Shown: positions 1 through 8,583, counted from the first letter of the stretch. The stretch is 64,000 nt of DNA from Pseudomonas asiatica (GCF_040214835.1 NZ_CP157874.1:1988001-2052000), one strand, 5' to 3'. The notes: generated by a model not told the origin, from the letters alone. Translations and numbers: made by a program.

Positions 1-1662
1 CACCGGTTGCTCGTTGATGCGCACCAGGCGGCCGGGTGTCACCGGGTACAGCGGTGCCGAGGTGGCATTGACCTGCTGCAGGTGTTGGGCGAAGGGCTCA
101 CGGTCATCCGGCAGGATGTTCAGGGCGAAATGGTTGGGTGCATCCTTGGGCAGCTGCGCTTGCCAGGTGTCGAGCAGTTCCGCGCGCAGCAGCGCGACCA
201 GGGCCATGGCCAGCAGGATCAGGCCGAAGGCCAGGGCCTGGCCGGCAGCGGCCATGGGGTGGCGCAGCAGTTGGCCCAGCCCCAGGCGCCAGGTCAGTGG
301 TGCCCCGGCCAGCAATTGGCGCAGGCTGCGCAAACCGAGCAGCAGCAGGCCACCGAGCAGCAGCGCGGCGACCAGGCCGCCACCGAGCAGGGCGAAGGTG
401 AGCAGCAGGTCGAGGCTCAGGCGCCACATGATCAGGCCCAGTGCGAACAGGGCCGCGCCGTACACCAGCCAGCTGCTGGGCGGTATCGGCAGCAGGTCGC
501 GGCGTAGCACGCGCAGCGGCGGCACCTGGCCCAGCGCGGCAATTGGCGGCAGGGCGAAGCCGGCCAGGGCCACCAGCCCGGTAGCGATGCCGGCCAGGGC
601 CGGGACGATGCCGCCTGCAGGCACCACGCTTGGCAGCAGGCCATGCAGCAGGCGGAACAGGCCCAGCTGGGCCAGCCAGCCGAGCAGGGCGCCGGCCAGC
701 GCGGCGACCAGGCCGAGCATGGCCAATTGCAGGCAGTACAGGCCCAGTGCCTGGCGGCGCGAAAGGCCCAGGCAGCGCAGCAGGGCACTCGCGTCCAGGC
801 GGCGTGCGGCGTAGCGGCTGGCCGACAGGGCAACGGCGACGCCTGCCAGCAGCACCGCCACCAGGCTGGCCATGTTCAGGTAGCGCTCGGCCTTGCCCAG
901 GGCGCCGCCGACCTGCTGGTTGCCATCGCGGGTGTCGCGCAGGCGCTGGTTGGCGGCCAGGTCCTTTTTCAGTGCCCCGCGGTACTGGGCCAACGCTTCG
1001 GCATCGCCGCGCCACAGGTCGCGGTAGGTGACCCGGCTGCCCGGTTGGATCACGCCGGTCGCCTGCAGGTCGGCCAGGTTCATCATTACCCGTGGGGTAA
1101 GGCTGTAGAAGTTGTTGGCGCGGTCCGGTTCGTAGGTCAGTACGCGGCTCATGCGCAGCGTCTTCATGCCCACGTCGATGCTGTCGCCAACCTTCAGCCC
1201 CAGTGCCGCCAACAGGCGTGGCTCGACCCATGCTTCGCCAGGTGCCGGGCCGCCGCCCGGGGTTTCTGCGGCATAGGGCTCCGCGGCACTGCGCACTTGG
1301 CCGCGCAACGGGTAGGCACCATCGGCAGCCTTGACGCTGGACAGTTGGATACCGTTGTCGCCGCCGACCACGCTGGTGAACTCGACCACCTGGGCGTGGC
1401 GCAAGCCAAGCGCCTTGCCGGCTTTTATCTGCTTGTCGCGGGCCGGGGCGCTGCCCTGCAGCACCAGGTCGGCACCGAGGAACTCGCTGGCGCGCAGTTG
1501 CATGGCGCCGCTGAGGCGGGCACCGAAATAGCCGATGGCAGTGCTGGCCGCGACCGCCACCAGCAGGGCGAAAAACAGCACGCGCACTTCGCTGGCGCGG
1601 ATGTCGCGCAGCAACTGGCGCAGGGCCAGGCCGCACAGGCGGGACAGCGGCATGTGGTTCAT
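1..1662 (-). CDS. ABC exporter permease, FtsX/YbbP type (partial, 3' end outside window)
   Basis: The frame is open from ATG at 1662 to the left edge (554 codons), so the C-terminus is missing. The N-terminus reads MNHMPLSRLCGLALRQLL, then a hydrophobic segment (VRVLFFALLVAVAAS) and a periplasmic-looking stretch with GARLSGAMQLRASEFLGAD. This is typical of large YbbP/FtsX-like permeases, usually about 800 residues. The ATG overlaps the TGA of the upstream ATPase gene (TGATG), so the two are translationally coupled and should form one inner-membrane exporter. The same ATPase-permease pair lies divergent to tesA in E. coli (ybbA-ybbP). The substrate cannot be read from the sequence; a link to lipid or lysophospholipid handling would be inference from tesA. 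Confidence 0.85.
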   Translation of the reverse strand, partial: MNHMPLSRLCGLALRQLLRDIRASEVRVLFFALLVAVAASTAIGYFGARLSGAMQLRASEFLGADLVLQGSAPARDKQIKAGKALGLRHAQVVEFTSVVGGDNGIQLSSVKAADGAYPLRGQVRSAAEPYAAETPGGGPAPGEAWVEPRLLAALGLKVGDSIDVGMKTLRMSRVLTYEPDRANNFYSLTPRVMMNLADLQATGVIQPGSRVTYRDLWRGDAEALAQYRGALKKDLAANQRLRDTRDGNQQVGGALGKAERYLNMASLVAVLLAGVAVALSASRYAARRLDASALLRCLGLSRRQALGLYCLQLAMLGLVAALAGALLGWLAQLGLFRLLHGLLPSVVPAGGIVPALAGIATGLVALAGFALPPIAALGQVPPLRVLRRDLLPIPPSSWLVYGAALFALGLIMWRLSLDLLLTFALLGGGLVAALLLGGLLLLGLRSLRQLLAGAPLTWRLGLGQLLRHPMAAAGQALAFGLILLAMALVALLRAELLDTWQAQLPKDAPNHFALNILPDDREPFAQHLQQVNATSAPLYPVTPGRLVRINEQPV

Positions 1663-2345
1663 CAGGCCTCCACCGGGGCCACCAGGCAGCCCGCATCCAG
1701 GCGGATCTGGCGGCGGCAGCGCCGGGCCAGGCGTTCGTCATGGGTAACCAGCACCAGGGTGGTGCCGCGTTCCTTGTTCAGTTCGAACAGCAGGTCGCTG
1801 ATGCGCTCGCCGGTGTGGCTGTCGAGGTTGCCGGTGGGTTCGTCGGCGAACAGCACTGCCGGTTGCGCGGCGAAGGCACGGGCAATGGCCACCCGTTGCT
1901 GTTCGCCGCCCGAAAGCTGGCGCGGGGTGTGGCTCAGGCGCTTGCCCAGGCCGACCCGTTCGAGCAGGGTGCGCGCGTGTTCGCGGGCGTCGCGGCGGCC
2001 ATCCAGCTCCAGCGGCAGCATGACGTTTTCCAGGGCGTTGAGGCTGTCGAGCAGCTGGAACGACTGGAACACGAAGCCCACATGTTCGGCGCGCACCCGC
2101 GCGCGCTGGTCTTCATCCAGCGGCCCCAGGTCGTGGCCTGCGAGGATGACCTTGCCGGCACTGGGCTGGTCGAGGCCGGCGAGCAGGCCGAGCAGGGTCG
2201 ACTTGCCCGAGCCCGAGGCGCCGACGATGGCCAGGCTGTCGCCCTGGGCCAGGTCGAGGGACAGCGCGTGCAGGATGGTCAGGTCACCTTCCGCGCTGGG
2301 GACCACTTTGCTAAGGTTCTGCGCAACGAGAATGCTGGGGCCCAT
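1662..2345 (-). CDS. ABC transporter ATP-binding protein, YbbA/LolD-like
   Basis: A 227-residue ATPase starting MGPSILVAQNLSKVV. It has Walker A GASGSGKST, the ABC signature LSGGEQQRVAIARA, Walker B AVLFADEPTGNLD and the switch histidine in VLVTHDERLA. This is the layout of MacB/LolD-type exporter ATPases. A longer open frame continues upstream, but the start at 2345 fits the family, and anything longer would run into tesA. The start lies only 10 bases from the divergent tesA start, so each gene's promoter must lie inside the other gene or its translation-initiation region. It is coupled to the downstream permease by TGATG. Confidence 0.9.
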   Translation of the reverse strand: MGPSILVAQNLSKVVPSAEGDLTILHALSLDLAQGDSLAIVGASGSGKSTLLGLLAGLDQPSAGKVILAGHDLGPLDEDQRARVRAEHVGFVFQSFQLLDSLNALENVMLPLELDGRRDAREHARTLLERVGLGKRLSHTPRQLSGGEQQRVAIARAFAAQPAVLFADEPTGNLDSHTGERISDLLFELNKERGTTLVLVTHDERLARRCRRQIRLDAGCLVAPVEA

Positions 2346-2355
2346 GGAGAATCCG

Positions 2356-2961
2356 ATGCGAGTGTGGTGGTTGAGTGCCGGTCTGGCCCTGTATTGCCTG
2401 GCCCAGAGCGCGGCGGCGGGAACACTGCTGGTTGTCGGCGATAGTATCAGCGCCGGTTTTGGCCTGGATACCCGCCAGGGCTGGGTCTCCCTGTTGCAGA
2501 CCCGCCTGCGGGACGAAGGTTTCGACGACAAAGTGGTCAATGCATCGATCAGCGGCGACACCAGTGCAGGTGGCCAGGCGCGGCTGCCGGCGCTGCTTGC
2601 AGCGCACAAGCCGAGCCTGGTGGTGCTGGAGCTGGGCGGCAACGATGGCCTGCGCGGGCAGTCGCCAGCGCAATTGCAACAAAATCTTGCCTCGATGATC
2701 GAAAGTTCGCGCAAGGCCGGTGCCAAGGTGGTGCTGCTGGGCATGCGCCTGCCACCCAATTATGGCGTGCGCTACACCACCGCCTTCGCCCAGGCGTATG
2801 AACAGCTGGCGGCAGAAAAACAGGTGCCGCTGGTGCCGTTTTTCCTCGAGGGGGTAGGGGGCGTGCCTGAGTTGATGCAGGCGGATGGCATTCACCCGGC
2901 CCAGGCCGCCCAGCAGCGCCTGCTGGAAAATGCCTGGCCGGCGATAAAACCCTTGCTGTGA
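2356..2961 (+). CDS. tesA: Esterase TesA / thioesterase I, GDSL family
   Basis: A 201-residue periplasmic SGNH hydrolase that cleaves acyl-CoA thioesters, lysophospholipids and aryl esters. The N-terminus MRVWWLSAGLALYCLAQSAA is a signal peptide ending near AAAG. Block I VVGDSISAGFG holds the nucleophile Ser, block III is LELGGNDGL, and block V DGIHP holds the catalytic Asp and His. An in-frame ATG at 2344 (MENPMRVW) is an alternative start, but 2356 gives a cleaner signal peptide. It diverges from the ABC exporter genes, the arrangement seen in E. coli. Length and motifs are complete. Confidence 0.93.
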   Translation: MRVWWLSAGLALYCLAQSAAAGTLLVVGDSISAGFGLDTRQGWVSLLQTRLRDEGFDDKVVNASISGDTSAGGQARLPALLAAHKPSLVVLELGGNDGLRGQSPAQLQQNLASMIESSRKAGAKVVLLGMRLPPNYGVRYTTAFAQAYEQLAAEKQVPLVPFFLEGVGGVPELMQADGIHPAQAAQQRLLENAWPAIKPLL

Positions 2962-3019
2962 CGCTTTAAACGGCGCCGGCTTTCGGCTAATGTTGCGCCC
3001 CCCGTTTCGAGTGCCACCG

Positions 3020-3310
3020 ATGCCGCGCCCTGCCTGGTCCCTGTATGCCTACCAACTGATCGAGCCTGATGAGCAGCTCGACCTGTTCGCCTGCCAGGAA
3101 ATCCGCGTCCACCTCGTGGCCCGCCAGCTCGAGCTGGGCGTACCGGCCGACCGCACTCTGTGCGGTGGCCTGCTGCCGGCGCAACCGCGCTGGTCGGGGG
3201 TGGCGCGCTCGATCTACCGCGACGGCCGCCTGTGCGACCTGTGCCGCGCCATCCTCGATGCCCAGCGGCGCGGCATGCGCCCGGTGTGGCCGGAGCTGCA
3301 GGGCGCCTGA
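3020..3310 (+). CDS. Small conserved-looking protein of unknown function
   Basis: A 96-residue frame read from MPRPAWSLYAYQLIEPDEQL. An upstream in-frame ATG at 2990 is possible but gives only a Pro/Arg-rich extension. The protein is soluble, with no signal peptide or membrane segment, and has a spaced cysteine set (LFACQE, TLCGGL, LCDLC) that could bind a metal. I do not recognise the family. It follows tesA after about 58 bases on the same strand and may be cotranscribed. Codon use matches the neighbours. Confidence 0.6.
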   Translation: MPRPAWSLYAYQLIEPDEQLDLFACQEIRVHLVARQLELGVPADRTLCGGLLPAQPRWSGVARSIYRDGRLCDLCRAILDAQRRGMRPVWPELQGA

Positions 3311-3421
3311 ACACCGCGCCTTTCATCATCTGGAACGCTTGCATGGTGCCAATGCCTCCCGCTTGCATCGGCGCAGGTGTACAATCGATTCTCTTGACCC
3401 ACCTTTCGAAGGATTTACCGG

Positions 3422-4399
3422 ATGTTGCCGCGCTTTCCTGCCGTCACCCGTAGCCTGTCCCTGGCCGCCCTGCTGGTAGCAGGCCCCGCTGCTGCGCTGG
3501 AGCTGCCACTGCCACCACCCGGTGAAGACATCATCGGTCAGGTGCATGTGATCAAGGCAAAGTACGAGGACACGTTCGCCGATATCGGCACTGCCAACGA
3601 CCTCGGCTACCTGGAAATGATCGCCGCCAACCCGGGCGTGGACCCATGGCTGCCAGGTGCCGGCACCGAGATCATCCTGCCGACCCGTTACATCCTGCCG
3701 CCGGGCCCGCGCGAGGGCATCGTCATCAACCTGGCCGAGTACCGCCTGTACTACTTCCCGAAAGGGCAGAACGTGGTGCATACCTTCCCGCTGGGCATTG
3801 GCCGTGAAGGCTGGGGCTCGCCGATCGCCAATACCAAGATCACCGCCAAGACGCCGAACCCGACCTGGACCCCGCCAGCGTCGATCCGTGCCGAGCACGC
3901 GGCTGACGGCGACATCCTGCCGAGCGTGGTGCCGGCTGGCCCGGACAACCCGCTGGGGCCGTTCAAGTTCACCCTCGGCGTGCCGGGCTACCTGATCCAT
4001 GGTTCGAACAAGAAGTTCGGCATTGGCATGCGTACCAGCCACGGTTGCTTCCGCATGCTCAACAACAACGTGCTGGAACTGTCGAAGATGGTGCCGGTGG
4101 GTACGCCGGTGCGCATCATCAACGAGCCCTACAAGTTTGGTATCAGTGGCGGCAAGGTCTATCTGGAGGCGCACACGCCGCTGGACGACCAGGGTAATCC
4201 GTCGGTGGTCGATAAACACACTGCTGTTATCAACGCCTTGCTCAAGCGTGAAGACCTGGCCAATAACCTACGCATGAACTGGGACATGGTGCGTGACGTG
4301 GTGGCCGCGGAAGATGGCATGCCGGTGGAAATTGCCGTGCCGACCGAAAACCAGGGTGGCGCACCGATGGTTTCGAGCATTCCGCCCGAACTGCAGTAA
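3422..4399 (+). CDS. Periplasmic L,D-transpeptidase (ErfK/YbiS/YcfS family)
   Basis: A 325-residue exported enzyme. The N-terminus MLPRFPAVTRSLSLAALLVAG is a signal peptide ending around AAA-LE. It is followed by a LysM-like segment (about residues 40-90) and the YkuD catalytic domain (about 100-235), with His in LIHGS and the nucleophile in RTSHGCFRM, matching the HX(14-17)SHGC consensus. Such enzymes form 3-3 peptidoglycan crosslinks or attach Lpp-type lipoproteins to meso-diaminopimelate. The next gene, oprI, encodes the Lpp-like lipoprotein, so attaching OprI is an attractive role; this is inference. SD GAAGGA lies upstream, and a terminator follows at 4419. Confidence 0.92.
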   Translation: MLPRFPAVTRSLSLAALLVAGPAAALELPLPPPGEDIIGQVHVIKAKYEDTFADIGTANDLGYLEMIAANPGVDPWLPGAGTEIILPTRYILPPGPREGIVINLAEYRLYYFPKGQNVVHTFPLGIGREGWGSPIANTKITAKTPNPTWTPPASIRAEHAADGDILPSVVPAGPDNPLGPFKFTLGVPGYLIHGSNKKFGIGMRTSHGCFRMLNNNVLELSKMVPVGTPVRIINEPYKFGISGGKVYLEAHTPLDDQGNPSVVDKHTAVINALLKREDLANNLRMNWDMVRDVVAAEDGMPVEIAVPTENQGGAPMVSSIPPELQ

Positions 4400-4417
4400 G
4401 GTAATTGCGACACACCC

Positions 4418-4447
4418 GGGCCTGCTTTAGTGCAGGCCTTTTCGTTT
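4418..4447 (+). terminator. Rho-independent terminator of the L,D-transpeptidase gene
   Basis: A 7-bp stem GGCCTGC/GCAGGCC around TTTAGT is followed by TTTTCGTTT, about 20 bases after the stop codon at 4399. The orientation fits + strand transcription. Confidence 0.75.
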
Positions 4448-4477
4448 CTGCGTGGCGCGTTTGCCTTGTGGCAGGCA

Positions 4478-4509
4478 ATAAAAAAGCCGACCCACAAGTG
4501 GGTCGGCTC
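4478..4509 (-). terminator. Rho-independent terminator of oprI
   Basis: A perfect 11-bp stem AGCCGACCCAC/GTGGGTCGGCT lies at 4485-4508 with an AA loop. On the minus strand it is followed by TTTTTTATTG. It sits about 20 bases beyond the oprI stop, as expected for a very abundant short transcript. Confidence 0.88.
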
Positions 4510-4530
4510 CATAACAATCCGTGAGGATTA

Positions 4531-4782
4531 TTACTTGCGGCTGGCTTTGTCCAGCATACGCAGAGCGCGCTCGTTGGCTTCGTCAGCAGTCTGCTGAGCC
4601 TTCTGAGCGGCTGCCAGTGCGTCGTCAGCCTTACGGTAGGCTTCGTCTGCACGAGCTTGAGCGCGAGCTGCTGCGTCTTCAGTCGCAGTCAGACGAGCTT
4701 CGGTTTCTTTGGATACGCTGCTGCAACCGGTAGCCAGAACTGCGGCCAGAGCCAGAGCAGAGAATTTCAGAACGTTGTTCAT
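4531..4782 (-). CDS. oprI: Major outer membrane lipoprotein OprI (Lpp-like)
   Basis: An 83-residue lipoprotein. The signal peptide ends in the lipobox LATGC, so the lipidated residue is Cys20. The mature part is an Ala/Lys/Glu-rich coiled coil with heptad-like repeats (residues about 25-78) and ends in KASRK. Its terminal Lys is the residue that Lpp-type proteins use for covalent attachment to peptidoglycan. The start has a strong SD (AAGGGGAA) just upstream, and a strong terminator follows. OprI is one of the most abundant Pseudomonas proteins and links outer membrane to wall. Product and species group are clear. Confidence 0.97.
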   Translation of the reverse strand: MNNVLKFSALALAAVLATGCSSVSKETEARLTATEDAAARAQARADEAYRKADDALAAAQKAQQTADEANERALRMLDKASRK

Positions 4783-5291
4783 CGTGTTCCCCTTCAAGGA
4801 CTTTCTATTAAATAGCCATCTCTCGGAAAAGAGAAACTGGCCGGCGTACATAGTACCCATTACTTGTAGTAAGTAAACTGACTAAGCGCAAGAACTGCAA
4901 AAAAAATGTTGCTTGACGCCTTTCCGACAAGATTTGCGACACGCCTGTGAAAAAAACGTACAGGGTTCGCAAGCGACTGTAGTACAGGAACTTTTTTGTT
5001 GAACTAAGGGTGACTTTAACTGTCCTTCGGCGTCTTAAGCCCTAGTACATCCGGTGGCTGCCTGGCGCGTTGCCAAGAATGGCATCTGGCTGCATTTTCG
5101 CCATTTTTAACCGCCACCACCTTGAGCAATCCCGCCTGCGGCGCCTACTATCTTGTGAGTGCCAGAGGATCCGAACGATTGCAATCGTCCAGTGGTCGAA
5201 GGGGGCAACAGGTGGCGTAGAGGATTCTGTGCCGGATAAACCACCATCGGTTAAGGTATGGGTCTGCCGAGAAGACCTGCGAGGAGTAGTG
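4783..5291. other. Gene-free region between oprI and the GNAT gene
   Basis: About 510 bases without a convincing gene. The left 100 bases hold the oprI leader and promoter. From 4890 to 5040 the DNA is unusually AT-rich, with several A or T runs, consistent with an upstream activating region for oprI. From about 5040 to 5290 base composition returns to normal, and short frames there lack ribosome sites. The GNAT promoter must lie here, but I cannot place it. Confidence 0.5.
4850..4877 (-). promoter_or_regulatory. Candidate sigma70 promoter of oprI
   Basis: Read on the minus strand, TTTACT (4877-4872), a 16-base spacer and TACTAT (4855-4850) precede oprI. Initiation would fall near 4843, giving a leader of about 60 bases. 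The region is AT-rich compared with its surroundings. This is pattern matching only; other hexamer pairs are possible nearby. Confidence 0.4.
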
Positions 5292-5573
5292 ATGAGCGAA
5301 GCGCTGACCATCCACCATGACCAGGCCGGTCATCAGTTCGAGACCAACGTGGACGGTCATCGTGCCTATCTGACGTACATGGACCTGGGCAAGCAGACGC
5401 TGGACATCTATCGCACCTTCGTACCCAACGCCCTGCGCGGCCGCGGGATTGCTGCCGCCCTGACCGAACGGGCCCTGGAGTACGCTGAACAGATGGGCTA
5501 CACGGTGATTCCGTCCTGCTCATACGTGGAGCGCTACATGGAGCGCCAGCAGCGGCATTCGAGCAAGGTCTGA
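5292..5573 (+). CDS. Small GNAT-family N-acetyltransferase (YidJ/COG2388-like)
   Basis: A 93-residue protein starting MSEALTIHHDQAGHQFET behind the ribosome site GAGGAG. The acetyl-CoA-binding signature is NALRGRGIAAALTERALE, with a C-terminal VIPSCSYVERYMER segment. These features are typical of the minimal GNAT family that covers only the cofactor-binding half of the fold. Longer upstream frames lack a ribosome site. The substrate is unknown. It is monocistronic and followed by a REP pair that may also serve as its terminator. Confidence 0.85.
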   Translation: MSEALTIHHDQAGHQFETNVDGHRAYLTYMDLGKQTLDIYRTFVPNALRGRGIAAALTERALEYAEQMGYTVIPSCSYVERYMERQQRHSSKV

Positions 5574-5587
5574 TTCTGTAAATAAAA

Positions 5588-5695
5588 AGCGGGGCCGCTT
5601 CGCAGCCCATCGCGACACAAGGCCGCTCCTACAGGAAATCGCATAACCCTGTAGGAGCGGCCTTGTGTCGCGATGGGGCGCGAAGCGGCCCCGCT
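5588..5695. repeat. REP pair (cluster 1), GGCCTTGTGTCGCGA type
   Basis: Two inverted copies face each other (TCGCGACACAAGGCCGCTCC and GGAGCGGCCTTGTGTCGCGA). They are enclosed by a perfect 15-bp outer repeat AGCGGGGCCGCTTCG/CGAAGCGGCCCCGCT, with an A run on the left and CTCTTTA on the right. It sits between convergent genes and could act as a bidirectional terminator. Confidence 0.92.
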
Positions 5696-5705
5696 CTTTA
5701 TCGCA

Positions 5706-6782
5706 TCAGCCGCGCTTGCGCTGCGGCAGCACATCCTTCAGCTTGGTGCGCATGCTGCGCAGGGTCTTCTCGGTAGCCGACCAGTCGATGCAGGCATCGG
5801 TGATCGACACGCCGTACTGCAGCTCGTCCAGGTTCTTCGGAATCGACTGGCAGCCCCAGTTCAGGTGGCTCTCGACCATCAGGCCGATGATCGACTGGTT
5901 GCCTTCGAGGATCTGGTTGGCGACGTTCTCCATCACCAGCGGTTGCAGGGCCGGGTCCTTGTTGGAGTTGGCGTGGCTGCAGTCGACCATGATGTTGGCC
6001 TTGATCTTGGCCTTGGCCAGGTCCTGCTCGCAGAGGGCGACGCTGACCGAGTCGTAGTTCGGCTTGCCGTTGCCGCCGCGCAGTACCACGTGGCCGTACG
6101 GGTTGCCCTTGGTGGTGACGATCGACACGCCGCCTTCCTGGTTGATGCCGAGGAAGCGGTGCGGTTTGGACACCGACTGCAGGGCGTTGATGGCAACGGT
6201 CAGGCCGCCGTCAGTACCGTTCTTGAAGCCGACTGCCGAGGACAGGCCCGAAGCCATCTCGCGGTGGGTCTGCGATTCGGTGGTGCGGGCGCCGATGGCC
6301 GACCAGCTGATCAGGTCCTGCAGGTACTGCGGGGAAATCGGGTCGAGCGCTTCGGTGGCGGTCGGCAGGCCCATTTCGGCCAGGTCCAGCAGCAGCTTGC
6401 GGCCGATGTGCAGGCCATCCTGGATCTTGAACGAGTCATCCAGGTACGGGTCGTTGATCAGGCCTTTCCAGCCGACGGTGGTGCGCGGTTTTTCGAAATA
6501 CACACGCATGACCAGGTACAGCGTGTCGGACACTTCCTCGGCCAGCACTTTCAGGCGCTCGGCGTACTCGTGGGCGGCCTTGATGTCGTGGATCGAGCAA
6601 GGGCCGACCACAACGAACAGGCGATGGTCCTTGCCGTCGAGAATATTGCGCACCACTTCACGGCCGGCAGTAACGGTCTGCAGGGCCTTGGCGCTGAGGG
6701 GGATTTCCTTCTTGAGCTGATCGGGGGTGATCAGGGTCTCGTTGGAGGCAACGTTCAAGTCATCGATCGGTAAATCAGCCAT
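5706..6782 (-). CDS. aroF: 3-deoxy-7-phosphoheptulonate (DAHP) synthase, class I
   Basis: A 358-residue enzyme that condenses PEP and erythrose 4-phosphate in the first step of the shikimate pathway. It carries VVVGPCSIHD, EKPRTTVGWKG and MVDCSHANSNK, the metal- and substrate-binding motifs of the AroF/AroG/AroH type, at full family length. The start MADLPIDDLNVASNET at 6782 is preferred over an upstream in-frame ATG whose extension is unlike the family. Whether it is Tyr- or Phe-feedback-inhibited cannot be told by eye; aroF follows Pseudomonas usage and the allosteric class is uncertain. It lies alone, convergent with the GNAT gene. Confidence 0.93.
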   Translation of the reverse strand: MADLPIDDLNVASNETLITPDQLKKEIPLSAKALQTVTAGREVVRNILDGKDHRLFVVVGPCSIHDIKAAHEYAERLKVLAEEVSDTLYLVMRVYFEKPRTTVGWKGLINDPYLDDSFKIQDGLHIGRKLLLDLAEMGLPTATEALDPISPQYLQDLISWSAIGARTTESQTHREMASGLSSAVGFKNGTDGGLTVAINALQSVSKPHRFLGINQEGGVSIVTTKGNPYGHVVLRGGNGKPNYDSVSVALCEQDLAKAKIKANIMVDCSHANSNKDPALQPLVMENVANQILEGNQSIIGLMVESHLNWGCQSIPKNLDELQYGVSITDACIDWSATEKTLRSMRTKLKDVLPQRKRG

Positions 6783-7013
6783 CGTGTTACTCGTCAGGTC
6801 ACGGGTGCCGGCCGCCAACTATCCCCGTGCGGCCCAGCAGCAAGAATAATCGCAGCGGGGAGCCGAACCTTAGCGCGTTACAGGTGGCGCGACAATGGGC
6901 TGGGCCCAGTCCGTGTGGGGTTTTTCCGAGATGGCAGGTGTTTGCCGTGCATGGGCTGCCCAGCGCTGCGCAACCTGTGTAAAAAGAGGGCTGACATTTA
7001 CCTGGAGATCGGC

Positions 7014-7961
7014 ATGCATCCGCACACACCACGTATCGGCATCATCGGCAGTGGCGCCATCGGCGGCTTCTATGGGTTGATGCTGGCCCGGGCTGGCTTC
7101 GATGTGCATTTTCTGTTGCGCAGCGAGTACGAGGTTGTCCGCGAGCAGGGGTTGACCCTGGACAGTGCCGTGCATGGCAACTTGCAGATGAAGGTGCAGG
7201 CCTATGCCAGTGCCGCCGACATGCCACCCTGCGACTGGCTGCTGGTGGGGGCCAAGGCCACCAGCAATGACCAGTTGGCGCCGCTGATCGTGCAGGCGGC
7301 CGCACCGGGCGCCAAGGTGGTGCTGCTGCAGAACGGCCTGGGCGTGGAGGAGCAATTGCGCCCGGCCTTGCGCAGCGACATGCACCTGCTCGGCGGCCTG
7401 TGTTTCATCTGCGTCAACCGCCAGGCGCCCGGCGTGATCCGCCACCAGGCCCTGGGCGCGGTCAACCTCGGCTACCACAGCGGGCCGGCCAACGATGGCG
7501 GTGCCGCGCTGGTCAATGAAGGCGCGGAGCTGTTCCGGGCTGCGGGCATCGACTCGCAGGCCATGCCCGACCTGGCCCAGGCACGCTGGCAGAAGCTGGT
7601 GTGGAACGTGCCCTACAACGGCCTGTCGGTGCTGCTCGGCGCCAGCACCACGCCGCTGATGGCCGACAGCCATGGCCGCGCCCTGATCCAGGCCCTGATG
7701 GCCGAGGTGGTGCAGGGGGCGGCGGCGTGTGGCCATGTGTTGCCCGAGGGGTATGCCGAGCACCTGTTCCAGGTGACCGAGCGCATGCCCGACTACTGGC
7801 CCAGCATGTACCACGACCATGTCCACAAGCGCCCGCTGGAGCTGCAGGCCATCTATGCCGAGCCGTTGGCGCAGGCGCGTGCGGCAGGCTGCCACTTGCC
7901 ACGCATGGAGATGCTGTACCAGGCGCTGGCTTTCATCGACCGGGGCGAACAGCCTCGCTGA
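7014..7961 (+). CDS. 2-dehydropantoate 2-reductase family protein (PanE/ApbA)
   Basis: A 315-residue NADPH-dependent reductase. The N-terminal Rossmann motif is GIIGSGAIGGFYG, preceded by a short tail. KWQ-like catalytic Lys context appears as ARWQKLVWNVPYNGLS, and LLQNGLGVEE matches the family's nicotinamide-side loop. Family members reduce ketopantoate to pantoate for pantothenate and CoA. Several paralogues exist in pseudomonads, so this one may act on another 2-keto acid, and I leave the symbol blank. The SD CTGGAG precedes the ATG at 7014. A strong palindrome follows at 8001. Confidence 0.82.
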   Translation: MHPHTPRIGIIGSGAIGGFYGLMLARAGFDVHFLLRSEYEVVREQGLTLDSAVHGNLQMKVQAYASAADMPPCDWLLVGAKATSNDQLAPLIVQAAAPGAKVVLLQNGLGVEEQLRPALRSDMHLLGGLCFICVNRQAPGVIRHQALGAVNLGYHSGPANDGGAALVNEGAELFRAAGIDSQAMPDLAQARWQKLVWNVPYNGLSVLLGASTTPLMADSHGRALIQALMAEVVQGAAACGHVLPEGYAEHLFQVTERMPDYWPSMYHDHVHKRPLELQAIYAEPLAQARAAGCHLPRMEMLYQALAFIDRGEQPR

Positions 7962-8000
7962 GGGTGGCTCTGGCCCCGCCGGGGCCCTCCAGCCCGCATC

Positions 8001-8042
8001 AGCAGCGCGCCGGACGGCAAAGCGTGCGTCCGGCGCGCTGCT
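8001..8042. repeat. Perfect 16-bp inverted repeat before the stress-protein gene
   Basis: AGCAGCGCGCCGGACG and its exact reverse complement flank a 10-base loop (8017-8026). There is no T run. It lies 40 bases after the PanE-like stop and 44 bases before the universal-stress start, so it could be a terminator-like RNA hairpin or part of the 5' leader. Confidence 0.8.
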
Positions 8043-8085
8043 AAGCTGAAGCTTGCTCTGCCGAAGCGGCAGTCGAGGAGGTCGA

Positions 8086-8583
8086 ATGATCCACTCCATG
8101 CTGTACGCCACCGACCTCGGTGTCTACGCCCCTTTTGTCATGCAACACGCGCTGGCGCTGGCGCGCACATTCGGCGCCGAGTTGTATGTGATCCATGCGG
8201 TAGAGCCCATGGGCCAGTTCGCTGAATCTCTTCTGCAAAGCTACCTCGATGAGCAGACGCTCGACCAGCTGCACAGCCAGGGGGTGAACACGGTGATGGC
8301 CAATATCGAGCAGCGTGTGCTGGAAAACTTTCGCGACGAACTGGGCGAGGAGGCTGACCTGGCGGTGATCAAGGCGGTGCGAGTACGCCAGGGCGACCCG
8401 GCGCAGGTGATCCTCGACCAGGCACAGCGGCTGAGCGTCGACCTGTTGATTTTCGGTAGCCACAGTGCTGGCGCCGGCGTGGATGTGCCATTGGGGCGCA
8501 CGGCGGTACGGCTGCTGCAGCTGTCGCCGGTACCGGTGTACATGGTGCCGCTGGCGCAGCATTTGGGGCGTAGGAAAGCATGA
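8086..8583 (+). CDS. Universal stress protein, UspA family
   Basis: A 165-residue single-domain Usp starting MIHSMLYATDLGVYAPFV, with a GAGGAG ribosome site. The alpha/beta fold is recognisable, ending in LLIFGSHSAGAGVDVPLGRTAVRLL and SPVPVYMVP. The glycine-rich region resembles the ATP-binding G-2X-G-9X-G(S/T) motif but is degenerate at its end (GRTAV in place of GST/GSV). ATP binding is therefore doubtful, and it may be of the non-ATP UspA type. It is apparently monocistronic, upstream of cysB. Confidence 0.88.
   Translation: MIHSMLYATDLGVYAPFVMQHALALARTFGAELYVIHAVEPMGQFAESLLQSYLDEQTLDQLHSQGVNTVMANIEQRVLENFRDELGEEADLAVIKAVRVRQGDPAQVILDQAQRLSVDLLIFGSHSAGAGVDVPLGRTAVRLLQLSPVPVYMVPLAQHLGRRKA

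Noticed and set aside
104..1741. A 545-codon minus-strand frame overlapping the permease in another frame
   Set aside because: It is Arg/Pro/Gly-rich with no transmembrane segments, while the alternative frame encodes a hydrophobic FtsX-like permease running to the window edge.
643..2355. A long upstream extension of tesA, opposite the ABC genes
   Set aside because: The sequence before residue MRVWW has no family similarity and is antisense to the exporter genes; the signal peptide starts at 2356.
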